Shown here: positions 8,507-18,557 of the stretch, piece after piece
Numbering within the stretch: the stretch's first letter is position 1
Layout: every line of letters starts with the position of its first letter
Source: Leisingera sp. ANG1
Lineage (GTDB): Bacteria; Pseudomonadota; Alphaproteobacteria; Rhodobacterales; Rhodobacteraceae
Length of the DNA: 64,000 bases
Direction: 5' to 3'
NCBI RefSeq assembly: GCF_000203975.2
Contig: NZ_AFCF02000009.1
Span: 462,713 to 526,712 of the forward strand
Made by a program: the position numbers and the translations under genes
The notes under the pieces: model-generated
Told to the model about the DNA's origin: nothing
Database searches by the model: none
The model's input: only the letters and a program-made list of their open reading frames with translations

Positions 8507-9376
8507 ATGATGTATTCTTCGCTGCAGGATTTCCTGAAAGAGGGCAAGCCGCTGCTGGCCAAAGGGCCGGTTGCACTGGTTTTCATCGAAGACGAGGTGG
8601 AAATCGCCACCACCCTGCGGCACCATTTGCAAAGCGGCTTCAAGGCGGTCGTAGCACTGATGCCGGATGCCTTTGACCTGCCGCAGGATGTGCGTGCAAG
8701 AGTCCACCGAGTCCCCTTTGATTGCGGGCCTGAGGGGGCGGTGACCAGCGCCGTCAATGCTGTCATTGCCAGCGCGCAGCCGGGCTGCTGGCTGTACTAC
8801 TGCTACAATGCGGAATACCTCTTCTATCCATTCTGCGAATCCCGAGGCATCGGCGAGATGCTGACATTCCACACCGAGGAACGCCGCGATGCGATGCTCA
8901 CCTATGTCATAGACCTTTATGCCGGCGATCTGACTGAGAGCCCCACAGCGGTATCGCTGGAGAAGGCCTATCTCGACAAGTCAGGCTATTACGCACAGTC
9001 ACGCAAGGATCCGGAAACGGGTCATCCGCGTGAGCGGCAACTGGATTTCTTTGGCGGTGTGCGCTGGCGCTTTGAAGAGCACATTCCAGCCGCCAGCCGC
9101 AAGATCGACCGGATTTCACTGTTCCGCGCTAAGCCTGGCCTGCATCTGCAGCCGGATCACACCTTCGACAATCAGGAATACAATACATACGCTTGCCCCT
9201 GGCACCATAATCTGACCGCCGCGGTCTGCTCCTTCCGCACTGCAAAGGCTCTCAAGCGCAACCCTGGCTCCACTTTTGATATCGAATCTTTCCGCTGGCA
9301 TAACTCGGCGCCATTTGAATGGCACTCGCGCCAACTACTTGACCTAGGGTTGATGGAACCAGGTCAGTGGTTTTGA
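8507..9376 (+). CDS. Conserved hypothetical, glycosyltransferase-2-like
   Basis: About 289 aa, cytosolic, no signal peptide or membrane segment. The N-terminal half (VALVFIEDEVEIATTLRHHL, then GFKAVVALMP) resembles the first beta-alpha unit of family-2-type glycosyltransferases acting on an 'NE..l..wl.hh...G' pattern. The middle has LTFHTEERRDAMLTYVIDLY, and the C-terminal part is rich in His/Trp/Phe (YACPWHHNLT, FRWHNSAPFEWH). The DxD motif expected of a GT-A enzyme is not obvious, so the sugar-transfer function is only a suggestion. It is divergent from miaB and convergent with the Amt-GGDEF-EAL gene. The start is the first of two adjacent ATGs, without a strong Shine-Dalgarno sequence. Confidence 0.65.
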   Translation: MMYSSLQDFLKEGKPLLAKGPVALVFIEDEVEIATTLRHHLQSGFKAVVALMPDAFDLPQDVRARVHRVPFDCGPEGAVTSAVNAVIASAQPGCWLYYCYNAEYLFYPFCESRGIGEMLTFHTEERRDAMLTYVIDLYAGDLTESPTAVSLEKAYLDKSGYYAQSRKDPETGHPRERQLDFFGGVRWRFEEHIPAASRKIDRISLFRAKPGLHLQPDHTFDNQEYNTYACPWHHNLTAAVCSFRTAKALKRNPGSTFDIESFRWHNSAPFEWHSRQLLDLGLMEPGQWF

Positions 9377-9636
9377 ATGGGCCGGATAGCCGAAGGTTTC
9401 GCACCCCGCATTATGAAGAAGCCAATCACAGAGAGTTTCGCCTGGTACCGCATGGTCCAGCGGCCAAACTTCGGCTGTTGCTCCTCAATTTGGCAGGTGG
9501 TTTGGATCCGCAGGAGCACGCCAAGTGACGCTCTGCATAGCAACTTGCAGCTGTGAGGATGCTTCCTCAGACGGCAGCTGAGCGAAGGCAGAATGCAACA
9601 ATTGATGAGCAGGCAAGCCGCGCGCCTGCCACCAGG
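9377..9636. other. Convergent intergenic region with a stem-loop
   Basis: 260 nt between two converging genes. It holds a stem-loop at 9548-9580: outer arms CAGCTG/CAGCTG, inner arms TGAGGA/TCCTCA, 4-nt loop, 5-nt bulge on one side, no T-run. A 53-codon GTG ORF (9367-9528) overlaps the end of the upstream gene in another frame and reads as fairly protein-like (FRTPHYEEANHREFRLVPHG), but it has no ribosome-binding site. I do not call it a gene. Confidence 0.4.
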
Positions 9637-12351
9637 CTAACCTGCTTGCAGCGGCTTTCGCTCCGCTTGCCAATCACGGGCCCATGCCAGGAACCGCTTG
9701 CGGTCCATTGGGCGTCCAAAGGCATAACCTTGCAGGATGTCAGCGCCGATTTCAGAAAGAACCTCCGCCTCGCCGGCGGTTTCCACCCCCTCTACAACCG
9801 CTGCCGCTCCGGCGCTGGCGGCCATCTCAATCAGTCCGCGCATCAAGTCGCGGCGGGCCGGCTTGCAATCAATGCCTGTCGTGAACATGCGGTCGATTTT
9901 CAACCTGTCGGGCTTAAGCGCCAGCACCCCTGCGATGCTGGCATGTCCGGTTCCGAAATCATCAATCTCAATGCCGATACCCATCGCCTTAAGAGCGTCA
10001 ATCTGCTTGCCATAATCGTCATTAACATGATCAAGAAAAACCGTCTCAAGAAGCTCGAAGGCGAGGCCGCTTGCCGGGATGTCCGTGCGCTGCCGCAGCT
10101 CCTCGATCAGACCGGGGTGGCCAAGCCGCTCTGCAGAGACATTCACTGAGATACTGGGCAGAGCAACGCCCTGTTGCTCAAACTCCCAGTAGGCGGCCAA
10201 GGCGATATCCAGCACCCGCCGGTCCAAGTCCGCCAGCATGTTCACCTCCCTGGCGATCGGCACAAAGACGTCAGGGCCGACAATGCCGCGGCGGGGGTGG
10301 TTCCAGCGCGCCAGGGCCTCGCACCCTGCTAGCACCCCTGTTTTCCCGTCGATCTGCGGCTGAAAAGTGACTTCAATCTCGTTGTTCACGAACGCCTGTT
10401 TAAAGTCCCGGATGAGGTCCATCTTCTCATCATGTGCAGACCCGATAGAGGCGGAGTATGCGTTCACGCAGGATCGCCCGTCGGCCTTCGAGGCATACAG
10501 CGCCAAGTCAGCCCGCCGCAGCGCGGACAGCAGGGTTTCATGCGGTTCGCTAAGAGCAAAACCAATGGACGCCCCGACCTGGAGATCGGCATCCTTGTAT
10601 CTTACCGGCTGAAGCAGCTCGAACAGAAGATCCGAGCAGAACTCAAATGCCTCCGCTTCGCTGCCGGCAAACTCCATCAGCATCGCAAATTCGTCCCCGC
10701 CGATACGGAAAGCAAAGTCGCGCCCGGCGTGGATCTTACCGGAAATCCGCTGCGCCGCGTGTTCCAGAACCAGATCACCGGCCTCATGCCCGTAAGTGTC
10801 ATTGATCTCTTTGAACCGGTCCAGGTCCAGCGCGACAACCATTGTGCCTGCCTGCTGATCCGCCGCCGGAGCGGACGCAATTTCCTCCAGGTGCTTGCGG
10901 TTTCCCAGCCCAGTGAGCTTGTCATGCCGGGCCGACCAGGCGCTTTCCTCCTGCGCCTCCCGCATCGCCTCAAAGGCCTCTTCCGCCAGCACCCGGCTCA
11001 TCCGTTCTTTGCGGATCGAGTCCACACGCAGGCTGATTTCATCTTCGACCCGGTCCAGCACACGGTTGTAACGGAACGCCAGCACTCCCAGATCAGTGGA
11101 CCGTTCGACACGCACTCGGCTGCTGAAAGACCCGGACCTCTGATGCCGCTTCATCTCCTCCAGCATTTCCAGCAGCGCATTGCGCTGGTTGTTTTCAGCC
11201 AAGTTCAACCCCCGCACCTCGTCTCTGGGACGCGCTCGCAGCAGTCCAGCAGCTTTGAGAATTATAGCAAGCGGAACCGTGCACGAGATAACCCAGGCTG
11301 CTACAGCAGAAGCCCCCAAGGCCTGAATTCCGAGCTGGCCCAGCCTGCTCCCGGCAGGGAGCAGCTCCAGCGGGACCGTGAATGCCACCGCGAGCGTGCC
11401 GACCAGCCCGGCTGCCAGATGTACCGGTACCGCGCCCACCACATCATCAATTTTCAGTGCATCCAGAATGTCCCGTGCGACGATCACTGTCACCGAACCG
11501 ACGCCCCCTATCAGGAAGGCCATCGGCCCTGTCACAAGATGGATACCCGCGGTTCCTGCCACCAGCCCGCCGAGAAAACCGTTGACCAGGATTTCAGCCC
11601 GGACACAACGGAACAGCCCTAGACCTATGATTATGCTGGCAATTCCCGCTCCCGCTGCCGACAGCATAGTGCGGGCGATCACCGGACCCACATTTGTGCT
11701 GAAAGCCAAAGCTGAGCCGCCGTTGAACGCGCCCCATCCGACCCACAGCAACAACCCGCCAAGGGTCACGAGGGAGATGGAGTTCTCTTCGAAAAACCGC
11801 TTCTTCGGCCCATAGCGGCCCAGCCGCGGCCCCAAGAGAACGACTGCCACCAGCGCTGTCCAGCCTCCGACACTATGCACCACTGTCGCGCCGGCAAAGT
11901 CGATGAAGCCAGCCTGCCGCAACCATCCGGCCTCATTCCAGACCCAATGCCCGGCAACAGGATAAATAAAGGCCCCGAGCATCACGGACATCACTAAGTA
12001 GCCCAGAAACCTCTCCCGCTCGGCCACGGCACCGGACACAATCGTTGCAGCTGTGGAAGCAAAAGCCATCTGAAACAGGAAAATTGCGGCTGAATGGCCT
12101 GCGGAGTTGTCGAGCTGTGGCCAGAAGCCGCCGGTCCCGAACAGGCCACCCAAGCTGGGGCCAAACATCAGACCGAATCCGGTCAGCCAGAATGCAGTGC
12201 TGACCACGCAGACATCTGACAAGTTCTTGAGTGCGACATTTGCTGCATTCTTTGCCCGTACCGTGCCGGATTCCAAGCATAGAAACCCAGATTGCAGCAC
12301 AAGCACAAGAAGCGCGGAAAACAGTATCCAGACAGCGTCGGCCTCAGACAT
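9637..12351 (-). CDS. Ammonium-transporter-like sensor fused to GGDEF and EAL domains
   Basis: 904 aa. Residues 1 to ~375 are an Amt/Rh-type membrane domain with about 11 hydrophobic segments. Residues matching the E. coli AmtB ammonium path are present: Phe97, Trp143, Asp151, and the twin histidines His159 (ATVVHSVGG) and His311 (VPVHLAAG). A ~115-residue charged, coiled-coil-like linker follows. The diguanylate cyclase domain has intact GGDEF at 551-555. The phosphodiesterase domain has EAL at 678-680, DDFGTG at 797-802 and VEGVE. Both catalytic sites look intact, so the protein could make or degrade c-di-GMP in response to ammonium. No glnK/amtB neighbours are present. Amt domains fused to signalling modules are known; the Amt-GGDEF-EAL order is uncommon. 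The sensing role is inferred. Confidence 0.93.
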   Translation of the reverse strand: MSEADAVWILFSALLVLVLQSGFLCLESGTVRAKNAANVALKNLSDVCVVSTAFWLTGFGLMFGPSLGGLFGTGGFWPQLDNSAGHSAAIFLFQMAFASTAATIVSGAVAERERFLGYLVMSVMLGAFIYPVAGHWVWNEAGWLRQAGFIDFAGATVVHSVGGWTALVAVVLLGPRLGRYGPKKRFFEENSISLVTLGGLLLWVGWGAFNGGSALAFSTNVGPVIARTMLSAAGAGIASIIIGLGLFRCVRAEILVNGFLGGLVAGTAGIHLVTGPMAFLIGGVGSVTVIVARDILDALKIDDVVGAVPVHLAAGLVGTLAVAFTVPLELLPAGSRLGQLGIQALGASAVAAWVISCTVPLAIILKAAGLLRARPRDEVRGLNLAENNQRNALLEMLEEMKRHQRSGSFSSRVRVERSTDLGVLAFRYNRVLDRVEDEISLRVDSIRKERMSRVLAEEAFEAMREAQEESAWSARHDKLTGLGNRKHLEEIASAPAADQQAGTMVVALDLDRFKEINDTYGHEAGDLVLEHAAQRISGKIHAGRDFAFRIGGDEFAMLMEFAGSEAEAFEFCSDLLFELLQPVRYKDADLQVGASIGFALSEPHETLLSALRRADLALYASKADGRSCVNAYSASIGSAHDEKMDLIRDFKQAFVNNEIEVTFQPQIDGKTGVLAGCEALARWNHPRRGIVGPDVFVPIAREVNMLADLDRRVLDIALAAYWEFEQQGVALPSISVNVSAERLGHPGLIEELRQRTDIPASGLAFELLETVFLDHVNDDYGKQIDALKAMGIGIEIDDFGTGHASIAGVLALKPDRLKIDRMFTTGIDCKPARRDLMRGLIEMAASAGAAAVVEGVETAGEAEVLSEIGADILQGYAFGRPMDRKRFLAWARDWQAERKPLQAG

Positions 12352-12593
12352 TAAACAACCCCAAGATTAAAAATAACACTCGCTAAAGACGTATATTAAA
12401 TATCAGACGTCAAAAATTGGTTTCCATGATTTAGCACAGCTCAGGCCGGCCCTGGACTTCTGTGTTCATTTTTACTTGCCGGAATTCCACCCAGGCGCTT
12501 CCCGCACAAATCCGGCACCTGGCGCCGCTTAAGTTGCGGCAAATGGCAGCTCCACCCAACTCCCGGACGGCCGTGGGCAGCCACGCAACTAAC

Positions 12594-12641
12594 GCCCGCC
12601 TTTGCACCGGCAAAGCGCTGCTGTACATGCGAAAGGCGGGC
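12594..12641 (+). repeat. 10-bp perfect inverted repeat
   Basis: GCCCGCCTTT at 12594-12603 and AAAGGCGGGC at 12632-12641, with a 28-nt loop. There is no T-run after it on either strand, so it is not a standard terminator. It could be a structured RNA element or paired binding sites. It lies 50 nt upstream of the small candidate ORF at 12691. Confidence 0.5.
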
Positions 12642-12690
12642 TACCAGCCGGCAATCACAAGGAACTTATGGAAACAAAGAGGAGACACCT

Positions 12691-12792
12691 ATGCCGACCG
12701 CGCAGGGCTCCCTACAAGCCTATTTGTCCGCACTACGCCAAGAGCTTGCCGACAGGGCACCGGCGGCCAAAAGTTCACCACGCGAATCGTGA
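12691..12792 (+). CDS. Candidate 33-aa small protein
   Basis: ATG at 12691 preceded by AGAGGAG with a 6-nt spacing, one of the best ribosome-binding sites in the window. The 33-codon product starts MPTAQGSLQAYLSALRQEL and could form an amphipathic helix, ending in a Ser/Pro/Arg tail. I know no family for it. The only support is the ribosome-binding site and its place in an otherwise gene-free 629-nt gap; it could also be the degraded 5' end of a lost gene. Confidence 0.35.
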   Translation: MPTAQGSLQAYLSALRQELADRAPAAKSSPRES

Positions 12793-12980
12793 ATTTGCCC
12801 GCCAAGTTGGCAATCGCGAAAAGGGTAGCAGCACTTGAAACCCCGAGATCATTTCAAAAAAGAAGACCCCAGTGCATCCAGAAACTGCCTACCCTTTACC
12901 GTATGCGAGACCCAAAACTATGGGCAATTTGCGCAAAAGTATGGGTCAAAAACACGCTTTTGGGCGATCCTACAACGGCC

Positions 12981-15398
<2,418 letters not shown>

Positions 15399-15491
15399 TC
15401 ACATCTTCCTGTTTTAGCTTCGGGATTTTATACGAAACCCGGGGAGGAATGTCACGAGCAAGCCCCCTTTTTTCATGGGCCCGTCAGGCGA

Positions 15492-16082
15492 TTACGCACC
15501 CAGCGCCCCGAGTTCCGCCGCTGTGCGTAGCCAGGCTTTGCGCTCCTCGCTGCTTGACCCCTGCAAAGCGCCGAAATGGCAGGTCTCAACCGGGTCAATT
15601 CCGACAAAATTCAGGATCTGGCGTTCCACCTGAACATGCGCGGCATTGTCGTAGTATTGCGCCATCAAATCGGGCGGCGTGTCTGACGCAATCAGGACCC
15701 GTCCTGACTTTCCCGTCAACAGCGGCTTGGGCAGGCCATCGGTGACAATGCGGGGATCAAAGGTGCGGCCGGGCAGCAGGATCCGGTCGAACAGCCCCTT
15801 CAATTTACCCGGCATGCCGCCCCACCACAGGGGAAAGGCAATGACCACATGGCCCGCCCATTCGAAATCCGAAAGCACCGCCTCAATTTGGGGCTCCAGC
15901 TTCTTTGCACCGGAGAACCCGGCCTGCCCGAAATCCGAATCGAACTCCAGCTGCGACAGATTGTGCATGCGCACGTCATGACCGGCGCCGCCAGCGGCAG
16001 ACGCATAGCTGCCGCACAGCGCCCCGGTAAAGGTATTGGCAGCCGGGTGGCCGTTTAGAATCAGGATTTTCCGGGCAGACAT
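15492..16082 (-). CDS. Flavodoxin-fold NAD(P)H oxidoreductase
   Basis: 196 aa, related to NAD(P)H quinone dehydrogenases of the NQO/YwrO/MdaB type that bind FMN or FAD and reduce quinones or electrophiles by two electrons. Visible motifs are KILILNGHPAANTFTGAL (flavin phosphate loop) and HVVIAFPLWWGGMPGKLKGLFDRIL, the family signature. The start is placed at MSARKIL, 12 nt inside the longest ORF. It is divergent from a tetR gene with three TGACCNNGGTCA-type palindromes between them, so it is very likely the regulator's target, for instance induced by an electrophile or quinone. The substrate is unknown. Confidence 0.88.
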   Translation of the reverse strand: MSARKILILNGHPAANTFTGALCGSYASAAGGAGHDVRMHNLSQLEFDSDFGQAGFSGAKKLEPQIEAVLSDFEWAGHVVIAFPLWWGGMPGKLKGLFDRILLPGRTFDPRIVTDGLPKPLLTGKSGRVLIASDTPPDLMAQYYDNAAHVQVERQILNFVGIDPVETCHFGALQGSSSEERKAWLRTAAELGALGA

Positions 16083-16103
16083 TTCACTCTCCATTGGATA
16101 AGT

Positions 16104-16166
16104 TGACCATGGTCACTTTATTGAATCAAAAATGACCGCGGTCAATTATAAAAATGACCGCGGTCA
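16104..16166. promoter_or_regulatory. Three 12-bp palindromic operators between divergent genes
   Basis: TGACCATGGTCA at 16104-16115 and TGACCGCGGTCA at 16133-16144 and 16155-16166, all perfect palindromes, with centres 29 and 22 bp apart. They fill the 107-nt region between the oxidoreductase (minus) and tetR (plus). This is the expected layout for a TetR repressor controlling its own gene and the divergent target. The pairing of regulator and site is inferred from position. Confidence 0.82.
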
Positions 16167-16189
16167 AAAAATAGCTTGTGAGGCTGATA

Positions 16190-16783
16190 ATGACGCGTGC
16201 ACCGCAGAAACGGCGGCTGGAAACCAGGGCAAGACTGCAGGAGGTGGCAGCCACCATCGTGCAGGAGCAGGGCTACAGCGGATTGCGGGTGGAGGATGTG
16301 GTCGCCCGCGCCGGTGTGGCCAAAGGCACCCTGTTTTCGCATTTCAAGGACAAGGACGGGCTGCTGGCCGTGCTGATCGGGGATGAGGTCATGCGCCTGC
16401 TGGACGGGATGGAGGCAGGGGACCCTCCCCAGGATGCGGATGAACTGACCGCCCGACTGGCGCCGCACCTGGACTACGTCGGCCAGGACCGGGTGATCTT
16501 TGATCTGCTTTTGCGCTACTCCGGCACCACAGCGGCGGAACCGGATGAGGTGGTCACCGCCAGTTTCATCCGGCAGGTCACGCTGCTGACGCGCTGGCTG
16601 CAGGTTCTGCAGACGGCAGGCCAAATTCGCCAGGATCAGCCGCCGGAACTGCTGGCAGAAGGCATTCAGGCCTTCCTGAACCACGTCCTGGGCGTGTGGT
16701 TTTGCATGGAACACGATGATGAAACGCCGCCTGCCCGGGCGCTGGCGCCATACCTGCAAGCCTGGCTGCAGCCCGCCCCTTAG
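16190..16783 (+). CDS. TetR-family transcriptional regulator
   Basis: 197 aa. The N-terminal helix-turn-helix is typical of TetR: RARLQEVAATIVQEQGYSGLRVEDVVARAGVAKGTLFSHFKDKDGLL lies within residues 14-60. The C-terminal ~130 residues are the all-helical ligand and dimer domain, with no ligand assignable from sequence. The start at 16190 follows GTGAGG; an upstream ATG in frame adds four residues. It is divergent from the flavin oxidoreductase and shares three palindromic operators with it. Its last codons overlap the stop of the convergent LysE gene by 4 nt. Confidence 0.92.
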   Translation: MTRAPQKRRLETRARLQEVAATIVQEQGYSGLRVEDVVARAGVAKGTLFSHFKDKDGLLAVLIGDEVMRLLDGMEAGDPPQDADELTARLAPHLDYVGQDRVIFDLLLRYSGTTAAEPDEVVTASFIRQVTLLTRWLQVLQTAGQIRQDQPPELLAEGIQAFLNHVLGVWFCMEHDDETPPARALAPYLQAWLQPAP

Positions 16784-17400
16784 GTGAAGGGAATCACCAG
16801 CCCGACACAGATCAGCAGCCCGCCGGACACCAGGTTGATCCGCCGCCGGATCCGGGTGGAGGTTACCGCCCGGCGCACGCGGTGCACCATCCCCGCCAGC
16901 GCCAGGTTGCCCAAAAGCGGAACCAGGAAGGACAGGGTCACAATTGCAGCGATGTCGCTCCCGGAGATGCCCGACAGGTCAAAGAACCCGGGCAGCACGC
17001 CCATGTAGAACAAGATCGCCTTGGGGTTGCCGAGGATCACCGCGATACCGGCCATGAAACCGGCCCAAATGCCGGGACGGGTCAGGGCGCGGTTTTCCTC
17101 CACCGCGTCGCCGGCATGGCGGATCAGCAGATACCCCATGCCCAGGAACATCGCGCAGGCCACCCAGCGCAGCACGGTCATGATGCCCTCGATCTCCGAA
17201 ACCACCCAGGACATGCCCGCAACTGCAATCAGCGGCCAGAAGATGTCGCCGCAGGCGACGCCAACCGCCAGCGGCCAGGCCGCTGGGAACCCGCCGGAAA
17301 CCGAGCGCGCCATCAGGGCCAGCCACACCGGGCCGGGGGTCAGGAACAGGATCAGCAAGGCCCCGGCATAAAGCGCCAGGTCCCAGGGCGTAACGGTCAT
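16780..17400 (-). CDS. LysE-family amino-acid exporter
   Basis: 206 aa inner-membrane protein of the LysE/RhtB superfamily, which export amino acids or similar small molecules. Six hydrophobic segments are visible. The family N-terminus LFLTPGPVWLALMARSVSGG (TPGP followed by a Gly-rich turn) and GNPKAILFYMGVLPGFF after the third segment are characteristic. Its start codon overlaps the recF stop (ATGA at 17397-17400), so it is translationally coupled to recF, an unexpected partner. The substrate cannot be told from sequence. Confidence 0.9.
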   Translation of the reverse strand: MTVTPWDLALYAGALLILFLTPGPVWLALMARSVSGGFPAAWPLAVGVACGDIFWPLIAVAGMSWVVSEIEGIMTVLRWVACAMFLGMGYLLIRHAGDAVEENRALTRPGIWAGFMAGIAVILGNPKAILFYMGVLPGFFDLSGISGSDIAAIVTLSFLVPLLGNLALAGMVHRVRRAVTSTRIRRRINLVSGGLLICVGLVIPFT

Positions 17401-18494
17401 TTCTGGGAAACCTCCGATACGCCCTCGTTTTCCGACACTTCCAGCACCTGCGCCCGGCCGCCCAGCTCCGTAAACAGCTCTGGGCCGGTGCCTGTCATCC
17501 AGGCCTGGGTGCCAAGCGCGCAGATCTCATCATACAGCGCAGCGCGGCGGCCCGCATCCAGATGCGCCGCAACCTCATCCAGCAACAGAATCGGCGGCGC
17601 GCCCTCGCGCTCGGCCAGCGCCCGCGCATTGGCCAGAATCAGCGACACCAGCAACGCCTTCTGCTCTCCGGTGGAGCAGTCCTTGGCCGGGATGCCCTTG
17701 GCGCGGTAAGTGCCAATCAGATCGGTGCGGTGCGGCCCTACCAAGGTACGGCCTGCGGCCAGATCGCGGAACCGGCTTTCCTCCAGCGCCTCTTTGAAAT
17801 CAGCCTCCGAGAACGGCATGCTGCCCTCCGACTGCAACAGTTCCAGCTCCGCAGCCGGAAAGGCGGTCTCCGCCTCGGCCTGTGCCAGCTGCAGCAGCTC
17901 CACCGCCTGCACCCGGGCCGCATGAATCCGGTGCCCGGCGGCAGCCATGCGATCCTCCAGCACCCGGTACCAGGCTGCATCGCGGATCTGTTCCTTCAGC
18001 AGCCGGTTGCGCTCGCGCATTGCCTTCTCATACGCCAGCGAGGCCTCAGCATGACCCGGCTCGAAACTCAGCGCGATCCGGTCCAGAAACCGCCGCCGCC
18101 CCTCTGCAGCCTCAATCCACAGCCGGTCCATTGCCGGAATCAGCCACACCACGCGCGCCACTTGCCCCAGCGCCAGTTGGCTGGCGGACTTGTTGTCGAT
18201 CTTCACCTGCCGGGCATTACCTCCCTCGGACCAGGTTTCCACCTCGTAAGCCTGCGACGGCGCCTGCAGCTCGCCTCTCAGCTTCCAACCCAAAGCCTCT
18301 GGCTGGCGCGCCATATCGGCGGCACTGGCCCGGCGCAGGCCGCGGCCCGGGGAAAACAGAGACACTGCTTCCAGGATGTTGGTCTTGCCCGCGCCGTTGT
18401 TGCCGTGAATGGCCACCGGACGCCCGTCCAAACGCAAATCCGCCCGCAAATGCGAGCGGAAATGGGAAAGGGTCAATGCGGTCAGAGCCAGCAT
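17397..18494 (-). CDS. recF: DNA replication and repair protein RecF
   Basis: SMC-like ATPase that loads RecA at gaps with RecO and RecR. 365 aa, normal length. Walker A GNNGAGKT is at residues 31-38, the ABC-type signature region is around STGEQKALLVSLILANA, and Walker B is ILLLDEVAAHLD. It lies 63 nt after dnaN in the same orientation and overlaps the LysE start by 4 nt. In most bacteria gyrB follows directly; here three genes intervene. Confidence 0.96.
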   Translation of the reverse strand: MLALTALTLSHFRSHLRADLRLDGRPVAIHGNNGAGKTNILEAVSLFSPGRGLRRASAADMARQPEALGWKLRGELQAPSQAYEVETWSEGGNARQVKIDNKSASQLALGQVARVVWLIPAMDRLWIEAAEGRRRFLDRIALSFEPGHAEASLAYEKAMRERNRLLKEQIRDAAWYRVLEDRMAAAGHRIHAARVQAVELLQLAQAEAETAFPAAELELLQSEGSMPFSEADFKEALEESRFRDLAAGRTLVGPHRTDLIGTYRAKGIPAKDCSTGEQKALLVSLILANARALAEREGAPPILLLDEVAAHLDAGRRAALYDEICALGTQAWMTGTGPELFTELGGRAQVLEVSENEGVSEVSQK

Positions 18495-18557
18495 GAAGCG
18501 CGCGCCCTTTTTCTTCTTTGCAAAATTACTCGCGCTGCAGGCATCGCCGTCAGGCGA

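Larger units (their letters stand above)
12352..12980. other. 629-nt intergenic region between the Amt fusion gene and gyrB
   Basis: Both flanking genes are on the minus strand. Nearest the Amt gene is an AT-rich stretch (12365-12425, with ATATTAAATAT), which probably holds its promoter. A 10-bp perfect inverted repeat GCCCGCCTTT (12594-12603) / AAAGGCGGGC (12632-12641) with a 28-nt loop follows, then a strong plus-strand ribosome-binding site and a 33-codon ORF (12691-12792). No clear gyrB terminator was found. The longer ORFs here are arginine/proline-rich and look like non-coding frames. Confidence 0.6.
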
